This document shows, in pieces, positions 29,001 to 37,018 of a stretch of DNA of 64,000 bases. The stretch spans positions 1 to 64,000 of the forward strand of contig JAFYPU010000017.1 in NCBI GenBank assembly GCA_017547385.1, written 5' to 3'. The number at the start of each line of letters is the position of its first letter. Position 1 is the stretch's first letter. The stretch comes from Bacteroidaceae bacterium. GTDB lineage: Bacteria > Bacteroidota > Bacteroidia > Bacteroidales > Bacteroidaceae. Position numbers and translations under genes: made by a program. Below the pieces are notes generated by a model. That model saw only the letters and a list, made by a program, of their open reading frames with translations, ran no database searches and was not told the origin of the DNA.

Positions 29001-29996
29001 TGCGATTTCGCAGGTGTTGGAAAGGGCTTCCGGTACGTCGGCAAAGATTTCATTCATCTCTGCTTGTGTCTTGAACCATTCCTGCTTGGTGTAAAGCATG
29101 CGGTTGGGATCGTTCAGATCTTTTCCCGTCGAAAGGCAGATAAGTCGATCGTGTGCTTCGGCATTTTCTTCATCAACGAAGTGAACGTCGTTGGTGCAGA
29201 TAAGTTTTACGTTGTGCTTTTTCGCCAATTCAATAATCACCTTGTTGCAATGCTCTTGCAGCGCAAAGGTTTCGTGGTTGGCACGTTGAGAAGGATCTTT
29301 CACGGCGTGGCGTTGCAGCTCAAGGTAATAGTCATCGCCAAACAGGTTCTTAAACCATTGAATAGTCTGTTCTGCTGCTTCGATGTCGTCTGCCAAAATT
29401 TTCTTCGGCACTTCGCCACCCAAGCAAGCTGAGCTCACGATAAGTCCTTCATGATATTTTTCCAAATCAGCATGGTCTGTGCGTGGGCGCATATAGTATC
29501 CGTCCACCCAAGCTCTTGATACGAGTTTAATCAGGTTGTGATAACCTTCTTCGTTCTTGGCAAGTACCACAAGGTGCCAGCCTGATTGGTCTTGTCGGCC
29601 CTCTTTCATGTGTTTTCCACGACGTGCCACATACATTTCGCAGCCGAAGATGGGCTTAAAATCTACGATGCGTTGCTGTTCGGCCATCTCTTTGCGAGTG
29701 GTGGCTGCAATATCTTCAATACTTTTGTTCGCTTCCTTCTCTTTGTCCGGCTCATAGCTGCCTTCATTGATGGCTTGCAGTTTTTCATTCAGTTTTTTTA
29801 CAGCTTTCTTGGCACTGCCTTTAATCTTATTGGTATAGTTGAAAAACTCCTTGATACCCATCATGTTTCCGTGGTCAGTCAGCGCCATGCCGCGCATTCC
29901 GTCTCGCAAGGCTTTGTCTACGAGTTTGGGGATGGAGGCCTGCCCGTCAAGGATGGAGTATTGGGAGTGAACGTGTATGTGTATGAAGTTTTGCAT
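26061..29996 (-). CDS. dnaE: DNA polymerase III alpha subunit
   Basis: Replicative polymerase catalytic subunit, 1311 residues, somewhat longer than the 1160 of E. coli. The N-terminal PHP domain begins FIHIHVHSQYSILDG and continues ALTDHGNMMG. The palm carries the catalytic aspartates in PDIDVDFDDDGRGRV and GPGRGSAAGSAVAYC. The fingers/HhH region and an OB-fold (LGRTLNFGGIVTGIR) follow, and the C-terminus is an acidic tail. The start is fixed by the PHP domain at residue 1. No good promoter is visible in the 81 bp before it, so it may be read from the porin promoter. Confidence 0.97.
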   Translation of the reverse strand: MQNFIHIHVHSQYSILDGQASIPKLVDKALRDGMRGMALTDHGNMMGIKEFFNYTNKIKGSAKKAVKKLNEKLQAINEGSYEPDKEKEANKSIEDIAATTRKEMAEQQRIVDFKPIFGCEMYVARRGKHMKEGRQDQSGWHLVVLAKNEEGYHNLIKLVSRAWVDGYYMRPRTDHADLEKYHEGLIVSSACLGGEVPKKILADDIEAAEQTIQWFKNLFGDDYYLELQRHAVKDPSQRANHETFALQEHCNKVIIELAKKHNVKLICTNDVHFVDEENAEAHDRLICLSTGKDLNDPNRMLYTKQEWFKTQAEMNEIFADVPEALSNTCEIADKVETYSIDHGPIMPNFDIPEEFGTEESYRQRLSEEDLFNEFTRDENGNVVLSEEDAHDKIKKLGGYDKLYRIKLEADYLSKLAYEGAERRYGNPLSEEVKERINFELHIMKTMGFPGYFLIVQDYINIARKELDVSVGPGRGSAAGSAVAYCLGITQIDPIKYDLLFERFLNPDRISLPDIDVDFDDDGRGRVLNWVTQKYGAEKVAHIITYGTMATKMALKDVARVQKLPLDISNRLCKLIPDKLPEGKDGKVPKMNLTNAIAAIPELQAAESSSDPLLHDTIRYAKMLEGNVRNTGVHACGTIICRDDISDWVPISTADDKATGEKLRCTQYEGSVIEETGLIKMDFLGLKTLSIIREAVENIRLSLGIELDIDEISIEDEATYQLYCDGKTIGTFQFESPGMQRYLRELQPSTFEDLIAMNALYRPGPMQYIPQFIARKHGHEEITYDLPCMEKYLKDTYGITVYQEQVMLLSRVIANFTRGESDALRKAMGKKLIDKLNQMYPKFINGGTANGHDPKVLEKVWNDWRAFASYAFNKSHATCYSWVAYQTAYLKANFPAQYMAADMSRNKNNITEISKLMDECRAMDILTLGPCVNESFRKFGVNHVGNIRFGLSAVKNVSDAAVAAILEERNAHGPFTSIYNFMERINLNACNKKSIESLAMAGALDCFTEVKRDQYAAINEKGETFLDVIMKYGTRFQLDKQSSVNTLFGDLDCVEIVKPQPPTEYVPWTELERLNKERELIGIYISGHPLDEYEVIIKYVCNAGMPAVGDRDNLQPLLGRTLNFGGIVTGIRVGQSKNGKAYGIVKVEDYDGPGEIAFFGEDWAKWSGYMHEGNFLFFTGVVQPGRWNADDLRLSIQNVEFLADIKDKKIEKVSLECPIENLEESFCSDLCEIIEHHPGNTCLSFQILDTESGSTINLDAHGPKVNVNKEFMSLVMNHPMMSVYINEKKISEAATENMNEEDTEKLSENENA

Positions 29997-30077
29997 TGTC
30001 TTTTGGTTTTTTGTGAGTTGCCGATTGAGACAACAAATTGCTCAACGTTTAGTCATTGTGATATGGTGGAGTGGAAC

Positions 30078-32201
30078 TTAATTATAGAAATTCCATGAAA
30101 GTCCGAGACGTATCACCAATCCATTGGCAGGGTAGTGGGGGGTGATGAAATAGTTGCCTCCTTTGCTGCTGCGGTTAATATGTGAGCCCATTACGTAGAA
30201 GCGGAAGTTGCGCAGGTGCAGGTTGGCGTATACGTTAATAAATGGATAATTGCCAATCTTTACGCGTTGTTCGGGATCTTGTACGCAGAATTGTCCGATG
30301 ATGGGTGAATAAGCCGGAGCGTAGTAGCGAGTGAAATAGCGCATGTCTGCACCAATTTCTGTGGTGAGCACTTTGGCTACCTTGAAGCTTAAATAGATGT
30401 TGGTGTAGGCATTGAAAGCCGGTAAGGGAAGCACATCTTTGTCGGAGGTGGCTTGATAGGTCAACTCGTTCTCCCAATTAAAAATACCCCAATGGAAATC
30501 CTGTCGCAATGTGGCCCCGAGGAGTTGAATGTTCTTGTTGTGTTGACGGGGTGTTACTCCGAAATGTGCTAACGGTGTTCCGGCAGAAGAGGTGTAGGGC
30601 GACTGTTGTTCTTGGAAGTAGAGATAGTTTTGCAGTGTCTCCATGAACACACACAGACGGGTGTCGCGATAGCGCAGTGTGCCTCCGATGCGTGAGCGCA
30701 TCACTTTTTTGAAATCATTGTCCCACCAGGCATTGCGTCCGTGATAATGGTTGTAATAGAAGAGGGGAGACTCGTTGCGAATATATCCTTCTGCTTTTAT
30801 TTGCAATGAGTCGCGACGCAACGGAATGTTGAAACTGATATTTCCTTCCACATTAAACTCTCCCCAGTCGGCACCTGTGGTACGTAGTTCGCCCAGCACA
30901 TTGTAGTGGAATATCTTTCCTTGTTCTTTCATCAGTTGGGCACCCACGGTGAAGTAATTGTAATTGTATGTTGTAGCCTTTTTGCTTTCGTCGGGTAGGG
31001 TAAAGCGATTGAACTCATGCCGTGCGAAAAGTCTCATGCCGGATTTAACCCAACGGTTGAAGCCTTCGCGCAGTTCAAAGGCCAAAGTGTTGGTTACGTA
31101 AATGTTTTTGGTGAAATCATTGGCCGAGTCTCCGGGCAGATAATAGTCCGCGTAATAATTGTCAAGCAAGGCATTACTTACCAGTCGGCGGTTGTTGTGG
31201 TCCACACGCAATGTGTGCAGAAATCCGGCCACCGGCACAAATGTGGATTTCAGTTCGAGTGTGTCAGTGGCGATGCTATCCGTTTGGGCCGTGATGCTGT
31301 CTGCATTCATCTCCACTCCTGGCAGATTCAACTTGTTTTTGCTTTCTCGTTTCACCACATTTCCTTCACTGTCAGTGTAGCGAAGGAAGCCAACGTCGTA
31401 TCGGTGAGTGAGATAGAGGTAGTTCACATTCAGCCTGTTCCAAGTTTTGCTTAATCGCGTCGGCATGTCGGCTGTGCCATATTTTTCAGGAAAACTTTGG
31501 GGGTCGGTGATGTAGAGGTCGCTCTCCAATCCACCGTTTTCGGCTGTCTTTAAGTGATTGGCCGAATAGGCGATATGCATTTTGTAGCGCTCACCAAGAT
31601 ATGATCCGAACACAGTTCCACCAAATTGTGATGTGCTTTGGCTGGGGTAATAGCCACGTCCATAAAGATAATCCAAACGGAAACCCATGCCGAGTTTCTT
31701 TCCTGCATTTACGGCAAAGAGTGCATTGATGCGGTCCTCGCCATTGGTTTTGTTTCCGCACTTTTGATAAGTGATGTTGGTGATGGGCGATTTCGTGTTT
31801 GTGAACACAAGTCCGCCGGGTTGTTTGATAAAGAAATCGTAGGGACGTTCAAAAATGAATTGGTTGCCTCCACCTTGTTCCCATCGATCGTAAAAGATGC
31901 GGCTCTGACGTGGTGAGCCCAGATTGCCAAGGGTGTTATATCTGAAAGTGCCTCCTTCGGTGAAATTGCTGTTTGGGAAACCATGGAGCAGCGTGTCGGG
32001 GGTGGTGGGACGGATGTCTCCAAAACGCTCGTCGATGTTCCACATGTAAAATCCCGTGGGCACATCTTCTTTCTCCGTAGAGTCAGTGTCTGCCCAAGAG
32101 ATTTGTCTCTCATTCTGAGGAGTTAATATATTTTGAGCCGAAGTGTTAATCGAACACAATAATACGGCGATAATTCCAAGGGTTATTCTGTTTCTTTTCA
32201 T
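30078..32201 (-). CDS. Putative outer-membrane porin (Porin_10 type)
   Basis: A 707-residue outer-membrane barrel protein. The start at 32201 gives a good signal peptide (MKRNRITLGIIAVLLCSINTSAQ); the longer reading to 32381 runs through a duplicated repeat and contains the same segment twice. Features typical of this Bacteroidota family include FYDRWEQGGGNQFIFERPYDFF, KSPITNITYQKCG and many aromatic beta strands, ending in GLVIRLGLSWNFYN. Function is inferred as a diffusion channel. A consensus promoter ends 8 nt before the ATG, giving an almost leaderless mRNA. dnaE follows 81 bp downstream on the same strand. Confidence 0.82.
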   Translation of the reverse strand: MKRNRITLGIIAVLLCSINTSAQNILTPQNERQISWADTDSTEKEDVPTGFYMWNIDERFGDIRPTTPDTLLHGFPNSNFTEGGTFRYNTLGNLGSPRQSRIFYDRWEQGGGNQFIFERPYDFFIKQPGGLVFTNTKSPITNITYQKCGNKTNGEDRINALFAVNAGKKLGMGFRLDYLYGRGYYPSQSTSQFGGTVFGSYLGERYKMHIAYSANHLKTAENGGLESDLYITDPQSFPEKYGTADMPTRLSKTWNRLNVNYLYLTHRYDVGFLRYTDSEGNVVKRESKNKLNLPGVEMNADSITAQTDSIATDTLELKSTFVPVAGFLHTLRVDHNNRRLVSNALLDNYYADYYLPGDSANDFTKNIYVTNTLAFELREGFNRWVKSGMRLFARHEFNRFTLPDESKKATTYNYNYFTVGAQLMKEQGKIFHYNVLGELRTTGADWGEFNVEGNISFNIPLRRDSLQIKAEGYIRNESPLFYYNHYHGRNAWWDNDFKKVMRSRIGGTLRYRDTRLCVFMETLQNYLYFQEQQSPYTSSAGTPLAHFGVTPRQHNKNIQLLGATLRQDFHWGIFNWENELTYQATSDKDVLPLPAFNAYTNIYLSFKVAKVLTTEIGADMRYFTRYYAPAYSPIIGQFCVQDPEQRVKIGNYPFINVYANLHLRNFRFYVMGSHINRSSKGGNYFITPHYPANGLVIRLGLSWNFYN

Positions 32202-32209
32202 TGCGAGGA

Positions 32210-32240
32210 CAAAGATAGTGCAAGGCGAGAGCAAGACAAA
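32210..32240 (-). promoter_or_regulatory. Porin promoter, consensus match, nearly leaderless
   Basis: On the minus strand TATCTTTG (32210-32217) has TTTG (32237-32240) exactly 19 nt upstream. Only 8 nt separate the -7 box from the ATG at 32201, so the mRNA would have a leader of about 0-3 nt. Confidence 0.7.
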
Positions 32241-32373
32241 AGGAAAACTTGTTTTTCTTTTTCTTGCCGAGCCGCCGCCTATCTTGGGCTTCTGCCAAAG
32301 TGTGCAAGGCGAGAGCAAGACAAAAGGAAAACTTGTTTTTCTTTTTCTTGCCGAGCCGCCGCCTATCTTGGGC
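32212..32373. repeat. Tandem 84-bp duplication carrying the porin promoter
   Basis: A 72-bp sequence starting GTGCAAGGCGAGAGC is present twice without mismatch (32218-32289 and 32302-32373), with a period of 84 bp. Copy 1 is bounded by AAGATAG (32212-32218) and CTATCTT (32279-32285), which are inverse complements. Copy 2 lacks the left boundary box, so only copy 1 has an intact -7 sequence. The rest of 32202-32465 holds no gene. Confidence 0.85.
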
Positions 32374-32465
32374 GAAGCCAAAGATGAGCAAGGTGGGGAG
32401 AAAATCGGAAGACGGCTTTATATCTTTGGTCTGATTATCCCGTCATCTCTTTTCGCTATTCCGTT

Positions 32466-35399
32466 TTATTCACAAAGGAATCGTAGGATGGCTTCCATGG
32501 CTTCGTTGCGCATCGCAACGTTGCGGATACATTCAAAGGGGAAGCCCATGGCCAACACCCTGTATTGCTCTCCTCGATAAGCGGTGCCGGCACTCATGCC
32601 GTTTGCATATGCAAAGGCAGAGAAGGCAGTTTCGTCTGCAGGAACGATGATGTCAGGGTGTTGGGCGGCATAATGCTCTTCGCAAGGGGTGCGATAAATG
32701 CAGAATGTTCGGTTAAGTCCTTGCAGGGTGTCGCTTTCGGTAGCCACAGTCCCAGCAAATCGATATTTCAACACATTGGTTGTGAAAGCCGAGTCGGTGG
32801 GCGATGTCATGTCTGAGCCTATGTAAGCACCGCTGACCATGAGGCGTCCTCCGCCTTGCAGATATTGTGTGAGAAGTTGCTGTATGTGTGGGCTGAAACT
32901 CTTGTAGGGCAAAAGGTTGTGCGGCGCGTCGCGCTCCAATCCCGCCACATAATCCACGGCACTGTATCCTGTCATGCTGATATCGCCTTTTGTCAAGGCC
33001 TGCTTGGTGCATGATGAATAAGAATAGCCTTTGGCAGAAGTGATGGCTTCGCCGTGAACAACGGCTCCATCGAATGTGTTTCCTGCTATGGTCTTTCCGG
33101 TCAGTTCGTTACCGCAATACCCCAGACTGCCCACGCCTTCGCGTCCTGCTTGTTGCGGAGAAAAACCGATTTGTCGGCCTGCCCAACAACGGGTGCTCAT
33201 GTAGGCTACACCGATGTCGCTATCTAAGTCGAAACCTAAGCTGTCGGCAGTTTCAATACGCGCCGGACCGCTGAGGCGCTCGAAGCCATCAACCACCAAC
33301 ACTTCGCCCTTGGGTTCTCCGGGAGCACAATAAACGCTTAGGATGGGCGAAGGAAAACTTTCGCCGCCTTGATTGATGGCCGTAATCTTGAAATCGTGGC
33401 GTATGCCCGGGGTGATGGCCAGTGTGATGTCGGTTTTGTTCTCAACAACAGTGCCGTTGTCGAAACCGCCATCCCCTTGTCGATGATAGACAACGTATCC
33501 GGTGGGGGTGGCACTGCTTTCGAGACTGTCGAGGGTGGGTTTCCATGTCAGCCGGACAGCCTGACCGTTTCGTGTCAGCAGGGCAGCAAAAGCGTGAACG
33601 GGCAGCGGTTGCACAGCATAGTGCTTGATGCCGTGTTCGTGATTGACGAAGCGCAACAATGATTTGTAGATGGAACGTGCCATGACGAACTTGAAGTTCG
33701 GATCGTGCCCGTATTTCATATCGGTGTAGTGCTGATGCGAGAGCATTTCCAGTATGGCAGCCGGCACGCCCGGCATGCGCGTTTCTCCGTAGTTTCGATC
33801 CCAAACTTCGCGGCGTGTCCAACTTACATCAAAACTTGATGTAAGGTCGTTCGTAACGTTGGTTAACAGAATGTTAGCTAAGTCGGAAGAAGCTTTTCTT
33901 GAGAGGCCGGAAACATAGTGTCGGTTGCCGGAACCATCGGTGGTGGTGCAGATGCCCAAAGTGCCATAAACGCTTCCGTCCTTGCGGATGCCGGCATCAC
34001 TGTGGATGGCCAGACAGGCCTCGATGGGAACACCTAATCCGGTTTGTCCGGGCAGAAAAACGCTGCCACCTGCCAAATAATTCAGCATATGCGAACGGCA
34101 ACGAATGTCATCACCATAGTCGTTTTTTCCGTCAGATGTGGAAAACAGAGTGTCGGGCAGACCGGCCCATTGTGTGTGATAACGGGCCGCTTCGAAGGTG
34201 CGAGGCAAACCGCTTGTGCCGGCTGTTCCGCGTGGATTTTGTGCCATACCGCCGCCGAATCGAACGGCGTCGGCTGTTACCACGCCTCGATAATCGCTTC
34301 GGTTGGTCAATACCACACGTCCGTTTTTTCGACTTCCGGCATCAAATTCGTAAGTGCCGAGATACACCCACGTGCCACCGCCCATCTGTTGGTTCACGCT
34401 CAATTGCGTTCGGCCGCCTTTGTGATACACTGTGTAGTGAGCATCATTCACGCTGTTGGGACGGGAGACGTAGCTCACGTAAACGGCATAGCGTCCGCTT
34501 TTGGGAATGTCCGGAGTCCAAGTGGCTGTGGCCAAGCGGTTGCGTCGGTGCGTGGTGCTGATCATTCGGGCAGAGCCGAGCCGGAAGGGTTGAATGGTGT
34601 CGTTCAATGTTTTACCGGGATAGGCAAATGCAGGTTCGAGGGCTGTTTGCCAGCTGAAGTCTTCGGGGGTATATTCTTCGTAAGTTCCCATTTCTCCGGA
34701 CGCATTGTCATTGTCGGTGATGGCTTCGTGTGGTTGTGCATCGCGCTCTCGTGGCGAGCAGACAATGGCTCCTGCATTTTCGAGCATGGGATAGAGAAAC
34801 GGATAAACAAACGACTGAGTGAACAGGTCCTCTGTGGTGCAAAAAAGGTTGGGCCGTTGCCACTCCCAGCGGTTTCGGTCATTTTTGTAGAAGCGTCCAT
34901 GGCTGGCCCACACCATGAGATGCCGACCGTCAAGGCCGTGCCGGATGTCAAAAGGACGCGACAATGAGCGCACCCAGGGATGTCCTTTGTGTTCGGTGTT
35001 TCCCCAAAGCCGCGAGCGGTCTTCATTCTCTTGACGATAGATGTTGGGAATGTGGTCGGCAAGGGTCAGACTGTCTTTACCCATCAGCAGCAGATGCCAG
35101 GTGTTGTAGGGCTGCGGAAGTGCGCGACCGAGGTCTTGACGGATGCGCTCCACGCTTTCGGGTGTGAATGGTTGCGAATAGAAGGCTTCGTTCGTGTGAA
35201 TGCGAAGGGTGCGTGCGTTCTCGTCGATACGAAAACTATCGACCTTCATGGGTTTGGCAGGTGTATAACCCGGGAGCGTGTATCGACTGAAGTATTTCCC
35301 GATGGCTTCGGAGAGCATGCGTTTGTTCTGTCCGGCTGTTTGTGCCAAACTTGTCAGGCTTATGAGTAGCGACAGAAGTAGGAGAGAGGATTTTCTCAT
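32466..35399 (-). CDS. Secreted amidase-fold protein with fibronectin III and golvesin-like domains
   Basis: A 977-residue exported protein often annotated 'xanthan lyase' in related genomes; the sequence does not support a polysaccharide lyase. Signal peptide: MRKSSLLLLSLLISLTSLAQ, which sets the start at 35399. The N-terminal half resembles zinc N-acetylmuramoyl-L-alanine amidases (Amidase_3): His167 in WASHGRF, Glu190 in CTTEDL, a second His in LAIHSDAG and a second Glu in ILEMLSHQ. Inserted between these is a golvesin-C-like beta domain (SGRYAVYVSYVSRPNSVNDAHYTVYHKGG). A fibronectin III domain follows (VRLTWKPTLDSLE), then a C-terminal flavodoxin/GATase-like region. A peptidoglycan-related role at the cell surface is the best guess. 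Confidence 0.75.
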   Translation of the reverse strand: MRKSSLLLLSLLISLTSLAQTAGQNKRMLSEAIGKYFSRYTLPGYTPAKPMKVDSFRIDENARTLRIHTNEAFYSQPFTPESVERIRQDLGRALPQPYNTWHLLLMGKDSLTLADHIPNIYRQENEDRSRLWGNTEHKGHPWVRSLSRPFDIRHGLDGRHLMVWASHGRFYKNDRNRWEWQRPNLFCTTEDLFTQSFVYPFLYPMLENAGAIVCSPRERDAQPHEAITDNDNASGEMGTYEEYTPEDFSWQTALEPAFAYPGKTLNDTIQPFRLGSARMISTTHRRNRLATATWTPDIPKSGRYAVYVSYVSRPNSVNDAHYTVYHKGGRTQLSVNQQMGGGTWVYLGTYEFDAGSRKNGRVVLTNRSDYRGVVTADAVRFGGGMAQNPRGTAGTSGLPRTFEAARYHTQWAGLPDTLFSTSDGKNDYGDDIRCRSHMLNYLAGGSVFLPGQTGLGVPIEACLAIHSDAGIRKDGSVYGTLGICTTTDGSGNRHYVSGLSRKASSDLANILLTNVTNDLTSSFDVSWTRREVWDRNYGETRMPGVPAAILEMLSHQHYTDMKYGHDPNFKFVMARSIYKSLLRFVNHEHGIKHYAVQPLPVHAFAALLTRNGQAVRLTWKPTLDSLESSATPTGYVVYHRQGDGGFDNGTVVENKTDITLAITPGIRHDFKITAINQGGESFPSPILSVYCAPGEPKGEVLVVDGFERLSGPARIETADSLGFDLDSDIGVAYMSTRCWAGRQIGFSPQQAGREGVGSLGYCGNELTGKTIAGNTFDGAVVHGEAITSAKGYSYSSCTKQALTKGDISMTGYSAVDYVAGLERDAPHNLLPYKSFSPHIQQLLTQYLQGGGRLMVSGAYIGSDMTSPTDSAFTTNVLKYRFAGTVATESDTLQGLNRTFCIYRTPCEEHYAAQHPDIIVPADETAFSAFAYANGMSAGTAYRGEQYRVLAMGFPFECIRNVAMRNEAMEAILRFLCE

Positions 35400-35485
35400 T
35401 CGTTGGTGTCTGTAAGGAAAGGTAACGCGAAGTGATTCGTTCCGGTGCATCGGTAACAGAAAGGTTGCCGGATGCCCGTAGGCTT

Positions 35486-35493
35486 CAAAGATA
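35486..35493 (-). promoter_or_regulatory. Possible -7 box for the amidase-fold gene
   Basis: On the minus strand TATCTTTG (35486-35493) matches the -7 consensus perfectly, 86 nt before the ATG at 35399. No matching -33 box is seen at 17-23 nt. Confidence 0.4.
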
Positions 35494-35630
35494 CAACTAT
35501 TATTCCTTCCGTGAGGTCTCTCGCAGGCTTTTTGTGTGATATCTGTCAAGAAATAACATGATGCGAAGGAATGCGAATTTCAGTACAATCATCTTTGTTT
35601 TTCGATTGATGTTTTTGCAAAAACATACTT

Positions 35631-35798
35631 GCCTTGTAGAATTTTGCTATGCCAAATTCTACAAGGCACGGCATAACATAGAAATCCTTTCGTGCTTTTC
35701 ATGGTTCTGCGCTCGCCTTGTAGAATTTTGCTATGCCAAATTTTCTGCGGCTCGGCATAACATGAAAATCTCTTCGTGCTTTTCATGGTTCTGCGCTC
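35631..35798. repeat. 84-bp tandem repeat, two copies
   Basis: GCCTTGTAGAATTTTGCTAT begins at 35631 and 35715; the two 84-bp copies are closely similar and share the segment TCGTGCTTTTCATGGTTCTG. Each contains ATGCC and GGCAT arms able to pair. The tandem runs straight into the 21-bp array at 35793; 84 equals four times 21, so the long unit may be an expanded form of the short one. No gene is supported in 35400-36062. Confidence 0.8.
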
Positions 35799-35849
35799 GC
35801 CTTGTAGAATTTTCTAAACGCCTTGCAGAAATTTCTACACGCCTTGTAA
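35793..35849. repeat. Three-unit 21-bp phased array, locus 2
   Basis: Degenerate 15-bp cores begin at 35793, 35814 and 35835, exactly 21 bp apart. CTAAACGCCTTGCAG (35814) is the exact reverse complement of the middle core at 61348, which ties this locus to the family. The linkers are AATTTT and AAATTT. Confidence 0.75.
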
Positions 35850-35984
35850 ATTTTTGCACAACAAGTAGCGATTTTTAATGCAAAGTGTAAACTGAAAAGT
35901 GCCTCCGTTCCTTGCTTTTCGGCTTTTGTGTTGGTCAAATGTAACGTGTCAGTCCGTCGTTGTGCCTCTCATGAAGCACTGGCC

Positions 35985-36040
35985 AAAGAAACTGCCGTGC
36001 TTTTGGGTTCTGACAAAGGGCGAACTCAAAGGCACGGCAG
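35985..36040 (-). terminator. Long hairpin after the acyltransferase gene
   Basis: 35992-36010 pairs with 36022-36040 (CTGCCGTGC... with ...GCACGGCAG) over about 17 of 19 positions. It lies 22 bp past the stop at 36063. On the minus strand it is followed by TTTCTTTGG, a modest T-run. Confidence 0.65.
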
Positions 36041-36062
36041 AATGACGTGTGGTGGAAAATGG

Positions 36063-36617
36063 TCAGATTTCTTCCACGGCAAATTTGTCGGGATACTTAC
36101 CTTGATAGGGGCGATAATAGTCCATGATGATGCGCATGTCGGCTTCAACATCGCCCGAGGGAATCAGTTCACGCGAGCAAACAATGCGTTTTCCCGGGAA
36201 ATCAATGGCGTAGAGCAGGATGGGCAGGTTGGCTTTTTGAGCAATGAAGTAGAAACCACGTTTCCAAGTGGTGGTGAGTGAGCGTGTGCCTTCCGGAGTT
36301 ACGGCCAGCTCAAAACGTTCGGCTTTGATGGCTTTTTCAGCCAATTGGTCGGTAAGGCTGCATTTGCGACTGCGCTCCACCGGAATGCCACCCATGCGGC
36401 GGAATATCGGACCAAGCGGCCAGAAAAACCAATCTTTCTTCATCAAAAAACCGGCAGTGCGACCGATGGCATGGTAGTAGAGTTCGGCAATGATGAAGTC
36501 CCAATTGCTGGTGTGCGGAGCCACGCAGATGATGCACTTGTCGCGGTGCGGAACGCTGACTTCCACTTTCCATCCCATGAAGTCAAAGAAAATTTTTCGG
36601 CAGAGGCGTTGTAACAT
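36063..36617 (-). CDS. 1-acyl-sn-glycerol-3-phosphate acyltransferase family protein (PlsC-like)
   Basis: Membrane-associated acyltransferase of 184 residues, short for the family but complete. The catalytic HX4D motif is HTSNWD (residues 35-40) and the substrate-binding motif is EGTRS. It has an N-terminal amphipathic segment (LCRKIFFDFMGWKVE) rather than a clear transmembrane helix. It probably acylates lysophosphatidate or a related lipid. The next gene upstream ends at a terminator, so it is transcribed on its own, and a hairpin follows its stop. Confidence 0.88.
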   Translation of the reverse strand: MLQRLCRKIFFDFMGWKVEVSVPHRDKCIICVAPHTSNWDFIIAELYYHAIGRTAGFLMKKDWFFWPLGPIFRRMGGIPVERSRKCSLTDQLAEKAIKAERFELAVTPEGTRSLTTTWKRGFYFIAQKANLPILLYAIDFPGKRIVCSRELIPSGDVEADMRIIMDYYRPYQGKYPDKFAVEEI

Positions 36618-36649
36618 GAAAACGATGTTTCGGTAGGTTTGTAAAAACA

Positions 36650-36699
36650 GTAAAAAAAAGAAAAGGGCCGGAAGCGAAATTCATTCCACGCCCTTTTCT
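36650..36699 (-). terminator. Terminator of the VOR/KOR operon and its 86-residue tail gene
   Basis: AGAAAAGGGC (36659-36668) pairs with GCCCTTTTCT (36690-36699). On the minus strand the stem is followed by TTTTTTTTA, a strong U-tract. It lies 13 bp past the stop at 36712. Confidence 0.85.
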
Positions 36700-36711
36700 C
36701 GAACAAAAATC

Positions 36712-36972
36712 TTATTTGTTGATTTCTTCAGCCAAGGCTTCCACCTCTTTGGCGAAGTCTTGACGCAATTTCTTGTAGAAGAGTTTTTCGTTACCCTTTT
36801 GTGTATGACTGAGACGGCTGACGTATTCATTGTGAATGTTCAGAACCTTTCCGAGCAGTGCGTTTGTTTTTTCGATGTCGTGCACGCCACACATGTTCAG
36901 GATGGTGCAATTGCTGATAAGTTCGCCGCTGATGGTGCGGAGGCTCTTTTTGAGTTTTCTTCTGCTTGCCAT
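36712..36972 (-). CDS. Small helical protein, unknown function
   Basis: An 86-residue basic-then-mixed helical protein (MASRRKLKKSLRTISGELIS to VEALAEEINK), without signal peptide or membrane segment. I do not recognise a named family, though it looks like a conserved small Bacteroidales protein. It lies 46 bp after the gamma subunit gene of the oxidoreductase operon and just before the terminator, so it is probably the last gene of that transcript. Confidence 0.7.
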   Translation of the reverse strand: MASRRKLKKSLRTISGELISNCTILNMCGVHDIEKTNALLGKVLNIHNEYVSRLSHTQKGNEKLFYKKLRQDFAKEVEALAEEINK

Positions 36973-37018
36973 GATTGTTTGGATTTATGATTGTGATTTC
37001 TTAATACTGGATTGATTT

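Noticed and set aside
32202-32381. 60-residue N-terminal extension of the porin
   Set aside because: It is translated from the tandem 84-bp repeat (same peptide twice) and would bury a normal signal peptide.
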